Source: Serilophus lunatus (taxonomy: Eukaryota; Chordata; Aves; Passeriformes; Eurylaimidae). From it: a stretch of DNA of 64,000 nucleotides. Shown piece by piece: positions 48,944-60,925 of this stretch; positions within the stretch are counted from its first letter, which is position 1, and each line of letters starts with the position of its first letter. A program made the translations under genes and the position numbers. The stretch spans positions 242,372 through 306,371 of the forward strand of contig VXBA01001779.1 of NCBI GenBank assembly GCA_013399895.1. The letters are read 5' to 3'. The notes beneath the pieces were generated by a model that saw only the letters and a program-made list of their open reading frames with translations, did no database searches and was not told where the DNA came from.

Positions 48944-48948
48944 CATTC
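48944..48948. repeat. Target-site duplication, right (CATTC)
   Basis: Right-hand copy of the 5-bp duplication of the minus-strand family A LTR. Confidence 0.85.
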
Positions 48949-51900
48949 CTATGGGTCTTCGACTCTCTCTGTCTACAGGACTATCTAGTTCAGGCAGCTT
49001 CACAATAAACCTGAGAATACCAAAAGTTAGCATGTGTATCATCCCTTTAGCCCATGACCAGCTAATGGATTCATGCTGCCCAGCTGGTCCAAAGAGGCTC
49101 AGGAATCTCCTCACGGCATCTCCCCATGTGCTGCATTTAGCAGCATATGAAAGAGTAGAGCCATGCAATGCCCATTGCACAAATGGAGAAAGGATTGGGA
49201 AGTACCTTTTCTGTCCTGGGTTTTTACTGGAATCAACACAAGTTTCAGAGAAGCAAAGCAATATTCAACAGATTGAGATGAAAAGGGAACAATGCAGAAG
49301 TAATTTCTGCTACAAACTTTTCATCTAGACATAGCCTAAAAATATCTCAGATTATGCTAGGATCAGATTCTCAATTTCTGTCAAAATAAGAGAACTATTT
49401 ACTGGGAAGTTCATTTGGAGACCAGGCTTATTACTGGACAAACTTTGTGGTGAAAGATAAAAAAACAGAGGCTAGATAATTGATTGTAGAATTGAAAAAA
49501 ATAAAAAAGAGAAAAGAAGGGGAAACAAAAAAAAAACAAACCAAAAACCAACCCAACCAAAAAATCAATCCCCCTCAAAACTCCCCACAACAACAAAAAA
49601 GAGAAATACAAAATAAAACATTAAGAAAAAAGAGAGAAAGAAAAAGTAAAATGAAGTGCCTGTCAGTTCTGACCTGAGATGTTATCTTTGTTTTCCAGCT
49701 TCCTTTTAGGATCCTTTTCTAAGGCATCAGATGTTTCGTTAAAGACACCTTCCAGCAAGAATTTGTCAGTGTTACAATTAAGAACTGATTGTTTCTTTTG
49801 ATTAAAATCCTTATTTCTTCTGCTTCTCAATACATAACCGAGGGTACAGATGGGTAGATCCCAGTACCCCAGTTCTCTCTGTTCCTGACATTCAATTTGT
49901 AGAGAGCACTGTATCCCAGTATAAAGTTATTTCATTCTCTTCTCCTATCTCAATCAGAAAAGTTATTCTTTGGTTTTATGTGCCAGTAGCAACACAGAGA
50001 AAAGAGTGTCGAGTTTGTTTTCGCAATCATGCAGCCTGGTTCTGACTAATGGGTAGTCTCCAATTCAAATGCACAAAGGGTATTTCTTTCATTAGACTCC
50101 ACACATCCATCATGCTGGCTAAGCTAGCCTATTCTTTGCAGCTCAGACAATTCCTTTAGCTTGTTACGGAATTTCAGTAATCGCATGTTTTGCAACACAA
50201 GTAATATCTAACCACCTCATTAATACCATAGTAATCAGACAACAACTGTGATTTATAGCTAAATGGACTGGAGAGTGGGAGGATTTTTATACTATGCTTG
50301 GTTTAAGGGGTACTTAAACAATCTTCATATATTTACCCTAAGGAAATGAAGCAGGTAGCAATATATTTCTAAGTACTCCAAACGCACAAAAAATACATGA
50401 TAAAAGAATATCATTATGTAGAATCACAATTGTTCTTGGGTGCACTTGTATACAAGAGAATTGGAGTGACCACTGTCCATGTGTGCCCTTTTCTCTTTCC
50501 TGATTCTCTCCTTTTAAAGACAAATTGTCAAAATAATGGAGTTCCTCTGAGATGCAAGCCATCCTATAGCCTGGATGGCCCTTTCCGTCTACTTCTGTGC
50601 AGTTCTTTGTTTCAGTTATAGCTCTTCTAGATCTTTATTGAGATACATTTTCTGGAGCTGTATTTAGCGGTCACTGAAAGCCCATAATTTAATTTCAGTG
50701 TAAGTTTTTGTGGCAAGCTGTCAAACTATAGTTTAACAGGTAGCCATCAGAAGTGGGGCACATGCAAATTGTCGTCTGACACTATCCCAAAATCAACCAT
50801 CATGAAAAGATTACCATCAAAACAGTGAATCAGAAGCATATTTCCAGACGTGCCTCAAGGACAGTATCCAAATTAGGTGGCACATGAAGATTTTACTCTT
50901 AAGGTCATAGTGTGCCACGAGAAGAAGCTCCCATGTTGGGTATGTGTTTGTCATGTTTATCATGTCATGGAAGCAGGTTGCTATGTACCAACACTTCAGC
51001 AAAAATCAGACTGAGCTCTTTATTATTATTTGAGATAAATAGCACACAGTCAGCCACCAGCATTGTATTCTACAAATTTGGCAAATAGTATGCTTCCATA
51101 CAGCTCATTAAGCAAAGTGCTATCTAACTTTGAAAAAAAAAAGACGACTTATACACAATGCAGTGAAATACTTTCATGAAGTGAATAACAAATAAATTGT
51201 TTTTAAGATAAAAATATTAAAATGTAGCACATTAAGTGTGCATGATCTTGTATAAAAATAAGGTGTATTTTAAAATAGTGCTAGTAGAAAAATGTGCTGA
51301 TCTGCTACTGGTGGAATATTAATTACCTCTCATAAGAGAAAGGATGACAATCTATATGAACTGAAAATCACACTATGCTAAAAAATTGTAATCCAAGTTT
51401 GGGTTCCTGCATGTGCAATTTATGATCTCAGTGTTGTCAGATTAAGAAAAGAGATTTAGTGTAATGCAAATACAGTGAATATACACATTGTGGGCAAGGT
51501 TCTCTTCTGGGGTGTGATTTACTTCTGTCTCCAGATAGGTGTATCTTAGGCTTGAGGGGGTCTGCAGAGGCCCATCGTCAGAGTAGTCCATTTATGCAAT
51601 GATGAAGATGCAGAAGCAGCCCATTAATGTCTTTCCTGACAGCTTCCATCCAGCTTCTCTTGGGCAGCACAGTTCTTTGACCTGCCAGCAATACAGATTA
51701 AAGCATGTGGACTCTTCTAGCTCCAGCATTCAACCATATGTTGATAGGGTTGAAGCTTTAAATTCTTCCTAGCATTTTGCTCCTTTTCTCTAAAAGAGGT
51801 GAGCCAGGGAGTTCATTGAAAAGTGACTTTTTTGTTGTTTTTTTTTTTTTTCTTTTAGTTTTTTCTCTTAGTGGCTCACACTTAAAAGTAGCATGAAGAA

Positions 51901-52689
51901 TAAGACATCTGTGTTGAGATGACTGAAATTGACAATTTATTCATATTTGGTAACAGGATGAATTTCTTAATAACATTGAATCCCCAGAGGTAAAAATTAA
52001 AAAGCTATCCGCAAAGCATGGTAATTTAATGCAAATGTTAGACTAAACCAAGCCCAAGGATTCTGGAGTTATTACTTTTTATTTGCTATAATTACAGCAG
52101 CAGAATCAAGAAGATGAAATCAATAGTTTATTTTACTGCCAGAGCATGGATAAGGGCAGTAGATCCTGAACACACCTGCAAAGACTTCAAACCTGTGTAT
52201 GATCATAACAGACTCTCTGAAACCATCCATCTTTCAAACATATAAGTAATCAACAACTGCAAATCAGAGTTTAACACAACCAGCAAGATTCCACAAGACT
52301 CCTGAAATAATTGTATCCATAGCTGTGGTCTGGACAGCTGATTCTACGTGATCATAAAATAAAGGAAGACTTGCTTTGGAGTAGAGAAGTACACAGTTCA
52401 GTTAACAGGGAAATATGTTGATGTGTGAGGAGTAACTTCTTGAGCAGAGACCCTAACAACTCAATTCTCCAGAGAGAGTTTTATTCTTTGAGCTCTGTCT
52501 TTGGGCTGCCAGGAAAGATGGGAACCTTCTTGGAACGGAAAAAAACTCCTCCTCCACTTTACTATCCCCTTCGAATCAAGATGCTTTCAGTAGGAAAAGG
52601 TAGTAAAAATTACTTTCTAAAAATATATTTATATAGTATTAAAAAAAAAAAGAACAAAGAGTACCACAAAAGTAACAAGAAATATCACC
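48949..52689. other. AT-rich non-coding stretch, no gene seen
   Basis: Nothing gene-like is recognised. There is an A-rich, CCAA-containing low-complexity tract at 49495-49650 and a poly(T) tract at 51839-51852. Confidence 0.6.
49495..49650. repeat. A-rich low-complexity tract
   Basis: Long A runs with interspersed CCAA and CAACAA. Reading frames through it are lysine-rich and meaningless. Confidence 0.8.
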
Positions 52690-53300
52690 CCAACAAACCC
52701 TACCCCCACCCCTCCGTGTATTTTTCCTTGGTGTGATCACAGCTGTGAGGGAAACAGGCACTTGGGAATTCCCCCAGTTTGCGGCTGAGACGGGCGAGAG
52801 TCACTTGTCCAATACAGAGACAACGAGAGATGGGGAAAGGCAGACAGGCGGGTTCTGTGCAGGCAGGACCGGTGCAGCCAGGGCTCGCTCTCTCCGGGAC
52901 TACTGTGGAGCCCACCTGCACACGGGACCCTGGGCCAGGCAGGGACAGCAGCAGGGATGATCTGGTCAAGCAGGTGATCTGGGGGAGCAGTTGGTAATTC
53001 TCACACTGTTTGCTGAGGCAAGAGGGAGAGAGCGGGGAGAAACAGCACCAGTGAGGCAGCGCCAGGGCACTCTCGCAGTGATTGCTGCCGAAAACCAGAG
53101 CAGAGTTTCTTATTGTCCAGACTGAGGGGGGAGAAAAAGCAGTCATACTCTACTCCCCAGTCCTCTGGTCCTCAGAACACGCAGGTGTTGCCCTCCCCTG
53201 CACAGCCATCCGAGAGCAGGAATCTCCTTGCCCCCTGATCATCAGGGTTATTATCTCTCAGGCTGATTAAGTCTTCCACGCCCACTGAGGAATTTTATTC
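52690..53300. other. Unidentified GC-raised segment
   Basis: GC content rises from about 52690 to 53300 between AT-rich neighbours. No CR1 homology or family A, B or C LTR motif is seen. A minus-strand frame (52700-53146, 148 codons, cysteine- and serine-rich) is open but matches nothing I know. Its position just before the LTR-like end at 53560-53918 suggests it may belong to a longer, diverged LTR or retroviral internal region. Confidence 0.35.
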
Positions 53301-53559
53301 TCAGCAGTTCACCTTTTCTCTTCCTCAGTTTTGAAAAGTTGAGAACAATGAGGTCTGATTGAACAATAAATACAAGACTGACTCTGAATTACACTAATCA
53401 GCAAAAAATCCACACCCACAAACCAAAGATTATTAACAGGATTTTGGAAATGGGGCTACTGTTGTCCAATCCATCAGATCAAAAGTCAGTAGTACATTCT
53501 TCCAAAAGGAGCCCCCCCAGGGCAGAGTTTAGGCACAGTTTGGGTGGAGACTGGGAAGG

Positions 53560-53918
53560 ATTTATGTTAATGAGTTCCTGGAACTAATCTGCATTAGCAC
53601 CGCCTATTCTCGGAAAACTATGCATAATCACTTCACACACAGAGTCACACACAGAATTAACAAGGTTGGCATAAAGATCACTGAGTCAAACCTGTTACCT
53701 AACCTATTACCCAGCATCATCCAATCATCTAGATCATCCAGACCATCATATGTAACTCACCTAAAGAATATGTATAATTTTGTAGCATTTAAGGTACTGC
53801 CATGGCAGCAGTCAGTGGGCAAGTTTGGCTGGAGCTACCTCCCTTGCCTCGTGGTGCTGCTAATAAACATACCTGTCTTACAGCTCTTATGTGCTGTGGG
53901 GCTTGATTCCACACTTCA
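53560..53918 (+). mobile_element. Putative LTR 3' part (R/U5) with CR1 inserted
   Basis: The right part has the order expected of a retroviral LTR on the plus strand: TGCTGCTAATAAACATACC with the poly(A) signal at 53862-53867, then a GT-rich stretch, then GATTCCACACTTCA as a possible CA end. The AATAAACATACC phrase also occurs in the LTR-like element at 56794-57360. The left border is unknown. A CR1 tail occupies 53634-53752 within it. No target duplication was found: ATAGT follows the proposed end, and no matching TG start lies upstream. An opposite reading, with a minus-strand element starting TGTTATGGGTTAG at 53962, is also possible. Confidence 0.35.
53634..53752 (-). mobile_element. CR1 LINE 3' tail
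   Basis: Read on the minus strand, GACTCAGTGATCTTTATGCC is followed by CCAACCTTGTTAATTCTGTG and a GTGTGACTCTGTGTG tail. The order (GATCTT..., CCAACCT, ATTCTGTG repeats) is the CR1 3' end. The tail variant equals that of the CR1 at 24815-25188, so both probably belong to one subfamily. Only about 120 bp remain. Confidence 0.8.
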
Positions 53919-56340
53919 ATAGTAATGGAAAAATTTCAGCAAAAGGAATCTAACCCATAACAAACTCTGAACCTGCTTTAGTCACATAAGTCCTTTCAGA
54001 CACAGTAGCTGGAGGCTGCAGGGCCTGTCTGTTTTCAGGGATGTTGGTGTGGGTGGTCTGTATGCATTAGTTCTGCGGTGGCAAGAACTATACGCTTCAC
54101 CTGCCTGGTCAGAGGTAACTGTGATCTGTCTGGTATTCACAAGTGGGAGTCAGATTAGCCCTGGAAGTCACTAGCACAAAGTAGTAAGATAGCTTGCTTT
54201 TTTGCAAAGGGAAGGACTTGCCTGAAGTGGCACCTGATCAAATGGAGGTCTCTGCCTTTTGCACCTAACCATAAAGTCTGAGATTTAATCTCAAGAGATG
54301 ACTCATGATGATTTCACATCCTTATGTGATATGGATAAGATTTTTTTTAGAGACTAACCAGAGATTTCAAGTTATTTCTTCTACTAAGTGATCATTTTGT
54401 AGTTATTACTGCAAAGGAACAAACTAGAATTGCACAAGTACATTAATGAAAATTTCTAACTGAATTCTGCCTAAGTCAGAGGGACAGCTGCGAAGTATTT
54501 TCCAACAAACAAACAAGCAAATAAACAAAAAACATATAACTTAGGAGCCAAATAAAGAACAAAAAAATAAATTAAAAAGATGAGATTATATCACAAGAGG
54601 TGATATAATACCCTTGAGGTAAAAGGTGAACGAATTTGCTACAAAAAACCCAAATATATTCTGCTAGAGAATTTACTTAAATATAACTTTTTCTACTGGT
54701 TATGAAAGAGTTATTGCCAAAGAGAATGAAGAGGAAACCCAAAGAATTAAAATTAAAAGTCAACATTATTAAACACTATTGTTCGCTAAGCTGCCAAATG
54801 TAATAAATTATTTTTTTAAAAGAAGTTTTTTTATTATGAGTATACAGTGAATTCTGCCTGAATGCTGAGGCAGTTCATAGTGAAAAGTATAATTACAGAG
54901 AGTAAAATCAGGAATATGCTTAATTCAGGAAAGAAAAAATTCAGTTGATGATAGCTTCTCAGATACATTTTAGAAAACATCTGTCCCTACTGACATTACA
55001 AGTTGTTATCTACAATTATCTATACCCTTCTGCTAATGAAACACACATTCAGGATTATGTTTAGGAGAACAATATCTCTGATATGACTTTCTTTTCATGT
55101 GTTTCCTGTCTGTTTTACTCATAAGTAGATTGTTGTTGATAATGAACTCCTGCTTATCAAATTGCAAAACAGACTACAGTTTTACATGCTTACTCTGTAT
55201 GTAGAGTAACTTTTTATCATTTTTGACTCAAAGGACTCATTTCCTGCCTATTTTTTTCCTCTGGTATGAAAATGTGACTGTGTTTGACTTAAAATTTAAT
55301 TTAAAGGGAGAAAAAATCTGAAATGACATCCTTAAATTAATTATGCAATTAAGGTCAAAGGCAGCTTAGATCTGGCTTCCAGATAATGCAATATTATCTT
55401 GTTTACAACAAAGTGGTACCTAGACAAACAGCTTGGAATAGCAGATGTAGGATTCTAGCATAAGGTACCTTATGTTGAGGTCCTCATGGCTAACAGCAAC
55501 CAACATAGACTGCTGGGTGTTTAGGACGATCTGATAAAGTAGGCTTATGTTATGTAAAGGACTTCTGTAAAATCATGTGAGATTAACAAGAGTCAGCAAC
55601 ACATCATTTAACTATTGTAATCATGTAAATATTTTTTCAGCCTTTTGTCTTTCACACAGCTTCCTTCCCTGGCTGTCTACATGCCTGGCTTTAACAGCTC
55701 TGCTTAACTTTGTTGGAGACTGATTTCTATGGTGATAATGGTCATATAAAGCAAATATCCTCTCAGGAAGAAAATCACTTTAATTATGGAATGTTTTTCT
55801 GCTTAAAAATCCCCAAAACTCTTCTTGTTTTTACAAACCAAATTTTTGTTTTATGACACCAAGTTTTCAGATGGTTCACAGCAAAGACTCTAGGGACATT
55901 GTAACACTTACTCATAAGTATTTAATACTTAGTTTGTCTATTTGAAAGTAAATTATCCATGGAGTCTACTCTGAAAATCCTCTGAGATTTCCAATCCCAT
56001 AATGATTAGGTAGAGAAGTAGTGTAATTTAGTCCAAAACATTCATTTCTCATATAATTTTTTAAGGTTTCTATAAGAAAAATATATTTTGTCATTCTTTA
56101 CATAATTATTTTATATCCAAAATGATTTTGTATTACACCTTGCTACTAAATCCTCTTTCCTTTAATGTCACAGGGTTTTTCATAACTTCTTCCCAAACCT
56201 ATCCATCTGTTCTATTTGTCCCACTGCTACTGAGATGCAAAGCCAGTCACATAAAAGTCTTTAAAGTCTCATTTGGCTTCTGCTTTATTTTCCTATCAGC
56301 CAAATTACATGTGCCACATGATTTCAACAAGGGTAGCTGA
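53919..56340. other. AT-rich non-coding stretch, no gene seen
   Basis: Nothing recognised apart from low-complexity A-rich patches near 54505-54580. Confidence 0.6.
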
Positions 56341-56793
56341 GATCATAGAATCACAGAATATGCCAAGTTGGAAAGGATCCACAAGGATCATTGAGTCCAA
56401 CTCCTGGCCCTGCACAGGACCATCCCTAGGAGTCACACCGTGCCTGAGAACTCTGTCAGGCTTGGTGCTGTGACCACTTCCCTGGAAGCCACTTCCAGTG
56501 CCCAACCACCCTCTGGCAGAAGCACCTTTTTCTAGTATCTAAACAACCTGCCCTGGCACAACTTCAGGCGTCCTCAGGTCCTGTCACTGGTAACCACAGA
56601 GAAGAGATCAGTGCCTGTCCCTCCTCTTCCCCTCAGGAGTAAGTTGTAACTGCAATGAAGTCTCCCCTCAGTCTCCAGGCTGAACAGACAAAATTACCTC
56701 AGCCACTTCTCATACGGCTTCACCTCAAAGACCTTTATCATCTTCGTTGCCCTCCTTTGGATGCTGTCTAATAGATTAATATCTTTCTTGTAG
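56341..56793 (-). mobile_element. CR1 LINE 3' UTR, 3' part (left half of split copy)
   Basis: The plus strand begins GATCATAGAATCACAGAATA, the reverse complement of the terminal CR1 repeats, then TTGAGTCCAACTCCTGGCC and CTGCACAGGACCATCCC. It runs through the phrases that mark the CR1 3' end in reverse: CAGGCTGAACAGAC and CTTCGTTGCCCTCCTTTGG, up to CTTTCTTGTAG. The copy stops where another element is inserted and continues at 57361. Confidence 0.93.
56790..56793. repeat. Target-site duplication, left (GTAG)
   Basis: GTAG, or GTAGTG if two more bases are counted, is repeated at 57361-57364(6). In an intact CR1 this word is present once, at the same place (CTTGTAGTGAG). Confidence 0.75.
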
Positions 56794-57360
56794 TGTCTGC
56801 TTTCTGCTTTCTATGCTACCTTATATTGCTGTCTAGCTTCTATGGGCATTTTGCTTATGTTAACTTTTGCTTCACTGGGGCATTTATCTACCTCTAAATC
56901 CCTGCTTAGCCAGCCAGTTGAGGGAGATGATTTTCCTGATATTGAGTTGAATATTGAGTGCAGTTTTGGTCTCTGCAATACAACACAGAGCTTAGAGATA
57001 GCAGTTAGGACAACATGGGGTCCGTATCTCAAGGACCTCTGGTGGAAAACATGTTTTTCTGCACTTTGGCTGGTATGCAACAGCTCAGCTTCTCGTGAGG
57101 GGTGAAGAGGAAGATGTCTGACTTCATCTTCACAACCCTCCACCCAAATTCCTGGGACCCCCAAGATGGGTGGGATGGGGTGGGAAATGGAGAGGGACCC
57201 CAAGCCAGGAACCAATTATATAATGTGGAATACCTACTGCTGGAAATGTGTATATAATCCCAAGTGCTGTGTTGCTCGGGGAGTGAGCGAGTTTTGGGAT
57301 GTTTTTATAGCTTGGCTCTCTGCACGCAGAATAAACATACCCGCTCATAACTAGGCCTGA
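56794..57360 (+). mobile_element. Putative ERV LTR nested in CR1
   Basis: A 567-bp insertion splits a CR1 copy and is flanked by GTAG. It starts TGTCTGC and ends GGCCTGA, so the 5' TG is present but the usual 3' CA is not. Promoter-like features lie in order near the right end: TATATAA at 57251-57257, then AATAAA at 57330-57335 about 25 bp before the end. A purine-rich stretch, GGGTGGGATGGGGTGGGAAA, lies around 57166. A 4-bp duplication would suit an ERV1-like element, and 6 bp an ERVK-like one. An open frame at 56842-57105 (87 codons) starts with a hydrophobic segment; I cannot assign it, and it may be chance. Confidence 0.5.
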
Positions 57361-57945
57361 GTAGTGAGAACGTATTCTGCACATCACCCTCGTGGTGGCC
57401 GGGGCACTACTGACTCATATTCAACTTACCCAGGTCCCTTTCCATGGCACTGCTCTCCAGCATCTCGTTCCTAGTCTGTACATATGTCTGGGGTTACTGC
57501 ATTCAAGGTCCAGAATCCAGCACTTGCCCTTATTGAACTTCATATGGTTGGTGATTGCCCAGTCCTCTGATTTGTCAAAGTCTCTCTGCAGGGCCTTCCT
57601 GCCTTTGAGGGAGTCAACAGCTTCTCACAGTTTCTTACTATCTGCAAACTTGCTTACTATCTCTTCCTGTCCTGCATGCTAGTCATTTATGAAGATGTTG
57701 AAGAGCACAGGGCTCACGATGGAGCCCTGCAGAACCCCACTAGTGACAAGTCACCAGTCTGATGTCACCCTATTCATTATTACCCTCTGTGCTTGACCCG
57801 TGAGCCAATTTCTCACCCACTGTATGATGTGTTTCTCCAGCTGTGTGCTGGACATTTTGTCCAGAGGGATCCTGTGAGGGCAGTATTGAAAACGTAACTG
57901 AAATCCAAAAATGGTTACATCACCTGTCTTCCCTTGATCAGAAAA
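57361..57945 (-). mobile_element. CR1 LINE 3' region, 5' part (right half of split copy)
   Basis: CR1 resumes at GTAGTGAGAAC and, after an internal deletion, runs through GACTCATATTCAACTTACCC, GGTCCCTTTCCATGGCACTG, CTTGCCCTTATTGAACTTCA, GGGAGTCAACAGC, GATGTTGAAGAGCACAGGGC, GATGGAGCCCTGCAGAACCC, CATTTTGTCCAGAGGGATCC and CTTCCCTTGATCAG. These are the characteristic phrases of a minus-strand CR1. On the coding strand they cover the end of the reverse transcriptase frame, which has stops here, and the region before the 3' UTR. About 300 bp of CR1 between the insertion point and GACTCATATTC appear to be missing. Confidence 0.93.
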
Positions 57946-60902
57946 CTGACGCAGTGATGTGTTGCAGAGACAAGATGACCTAGGTAACAGTAATATCAGA
58001 AATACTTAATGTGGGTATGGATACCAGTAGGAAAAACATAATTTGGGCAGGCTGTTTATTTGGTAAAAGGCTGGAGCAGAGAAAAAAAAGGAATAAGAAC
58101 AAAAACAATGCTCAAGGTCTAGGAAAAAGGGTAATAAGATACATACACAAAGTGTGCCTGGTGCTGTGCAGAACTTGATCACTGCAGCTGCACAAGGACA
58201 ATAAATCAAGACCAGACCATGTAATGCAAGTGAAACCTGATTCCATAGAAAGAAGAGCATGGGAGAACAGGAAGATTTCCCTGGATAACTAGGGGAAACC
58301 CAGGACATGTAGATGGTATCACCTGGTATCACCATGTTGGCGCCCATTCAAGTTCAACAGGTCTGCTATCCACTAGTTCATAACATTTTTGTTTGAAAAG
58401 CTGTAGCAATGAAGAGGATCTACTGATAGTATGAACGCCTTCCAGTTACTGCTAAAATCTTGCAAGTTAGACTACTTCACAGTCAAATCTATGGCATAAA
58501 TATGGAGTTTTGATAATGTGTAGCTGCATGTTCTGGTTTTGACAGAAATGAGCCTAGGGAACTTCTGTGCTAAGGCTTTTTGATTGCTCTGTGGGAAGGT
58601 TATGGTGAAGCTGGTTGTAGCTTTGAACAGACAGGAAAAACATCAGAATCCTCTGCTCTATTTTTAAGGTGCAGAGGAGAGGAAGAAACATTAATATTCC
58701 TTCACAGTGATGCAGTATTTTCTACTCTAGTATTGACTAAAAATGTTCTGAACATAGATTACTAAATTTAGATTACTTTTTAAATGAAAATATGGATATC
58801 AAGTATTCTTAAGCAGCAGACTGAAGACCTCTCTGAGCCATTAATATTACTTTATTAAGACAATGAACAGTAGACAAGTTTTAGAGGCTCAAAGAAGTCA
58901 GGACCATTATTTATTAAAAGAGAAAAAAACCATAAATTTCATGAGTGAAAAAATAGCTTGCATTTTGAACAGTAAGCAGATAAACAAATATGTGTGTCCA
59001 TGTTCATAATTAAACTTCCCAACTCTCAGACAGAAGCCTGTTCTTGATCACTGCAGCTGATACAAATTAGTTGCAAAATTCGATGTTGCCTGGACTAAAC
59101 TAAAGTGGCATGTCCCCAATTCTCCAGTTAATAAGACATAAAACAAACACCCAGTTAGGGGGCTGGTCACACGTTGTGCCTAGACTATTAACCACATACA
59201 TTATTTAGACAGGAGAAAAAACAGGAGCTTAGAATTCTGCAAAGAGGAAGTGGTGATGGAAAGGGGTTTCTAGAGAAAAATGGTTTTGAAGAGAAAGAAA
59301 GAGAACAGAGGTGGGAACAATCCTGGAAATGGGTGAAGATCCCAAGATGTGACAGCTACATAGAGACAAGTGCTGGGAGACATCTCGGGCCCTTAGGCAA
59401 TAATTCCTGTTGGAGGTAACAGTGAGCAGCAGCACCATGGGAATGGTCTTGATTTTCTGCATGACAATCACAGACCAACAGCTATCTTCCTGATGGAAAG
59501 CAAAGTCAACATCTAGGAAAATGCCATGGGATCAAGTGAGTGCATTGTATGTGTAAGGTAATCAAGTAGGTCAGGAGCTCCAATCTCAGAGGTTCTTAAA
59601 TGCACTCCAGTATCCAGAGCCACTGTTGGTTGGTTGTCATTTATTCTATCCTGCCAGTCACAATGACCCAAGATATTTTCAGTCTATTCCCATGATAACT
59701 TCCCCAGGAAAAAAAGCATAAAATGACTACTAAATCCTTAAACTATGATAGCACCATATGATCAATTTCTATTAAAACAGTTTATTGAAAATAGATTTTG
59801 TTAATGCAATTTAATATATATTGATAAAAGTATTCGTGTCAATCTATTATAATAATTAACTGGCTTTGCCTTTACGCTGCCTGACATTTTGACTAAAAAC
59901 AAAGTGATACAATCAACATGACATACTTGTAATGTATGTAATTGTCTGGCTGACAGATAGGTCTCCAAATGCAATTGGCCATGAAGATTCATCATCATGG
60001 CTGGATTTTTAGTGGAGTTCTGTGGAAATCAGCTCTTGTCCTCTGCTGTTAAACATCTTTCTTTCATCTATATCCTGGAAGAAAGTAACTTAAAATGTTA
60101 GCTTCAGTCAGTGAATGACAAAACTCTTGGAGGAGTAGTAAATAGTAAAATGGACAGGTGTTCTGTAACCTTTGAAAGAGGAGAACAAAAAAAAAAATCA
60201 TGAAAAGACAATCATATACCAGTAGAATGGTTAGGGTGCAGCAATGTACATATATACATTTTGTTGTCCTTTTGTACTTGGTAGAGAGAAACTGTCATTT
60301 CTAAATTGTGACATCCTAGAGTAGAAATAAAATAGATCAACAGTATGGATGTTACAGATACCTGGTTTTTGCTCTTAATCATAAAGAGAGTTGAGGTCAA
60401 TTAACTTAGGTGTTGGTATTGGTCCTATAAAGATTTGCAGTTATGTGTAATAAATCAGTTTGGTTGCTGCCATGTGAAAAATGCGTGTGTTTGTTCAATA
60501 TTCAGTCAAGTGGGACTCTGAATAGAAATAGTTACATATTTCTTGGCAAAGTCATGGTAATACAGATATGAATTGAAGGTTTTTGAGTGACTCCTGTCAG
60601 CTATCACACTTGTTTTGTATACAAGTCCAAATTCAGGAACAATGAATCAAAAACTTTTGGTATAACAAAACTATCTTTTTTGTTGAAAAGTGCTCCTGAG
60701 AAGCTGTGTATAAATGCTGTTTCTCAGATCAAAAGACAAGATAGAATCACCTAGAAATCATCATAAAAAAGACCTTATTTTCTGTCATTCCAGAAATACA
60801 AATGGGACAATTAAGCAGCTGTTAACCTTTCACAAAAATGTCTTCCTTTCTATTTCCAATGTCCCTTTTCCTGAAGAACATTATTCTATGTTCAGGCCTA
60901 GG

Positions 60903-60925
60903 CATGTGTATCATACATACACATG
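60903..60925. repeat. Short perfect hairpin
   Basis: CATGTGTAT and ATACACATG flank the loop CATAC. Confidence 0.5.

Noticed and set aside
52496..53962. One large LTR from TGTCTTTGGG to TAACCCATAACA
   Set aside because: The termini are weakly inverted, but the flanks (AGCTC and AACTC) differ and the interior does not align with a known LTR, so I kept only the better-supported right part.
60903..60925. Hairpin as a microRNA precursor
   Set aside because: A 9-bp stem is far too short for a precursor, and the surrounding bases do not extend the pairing.
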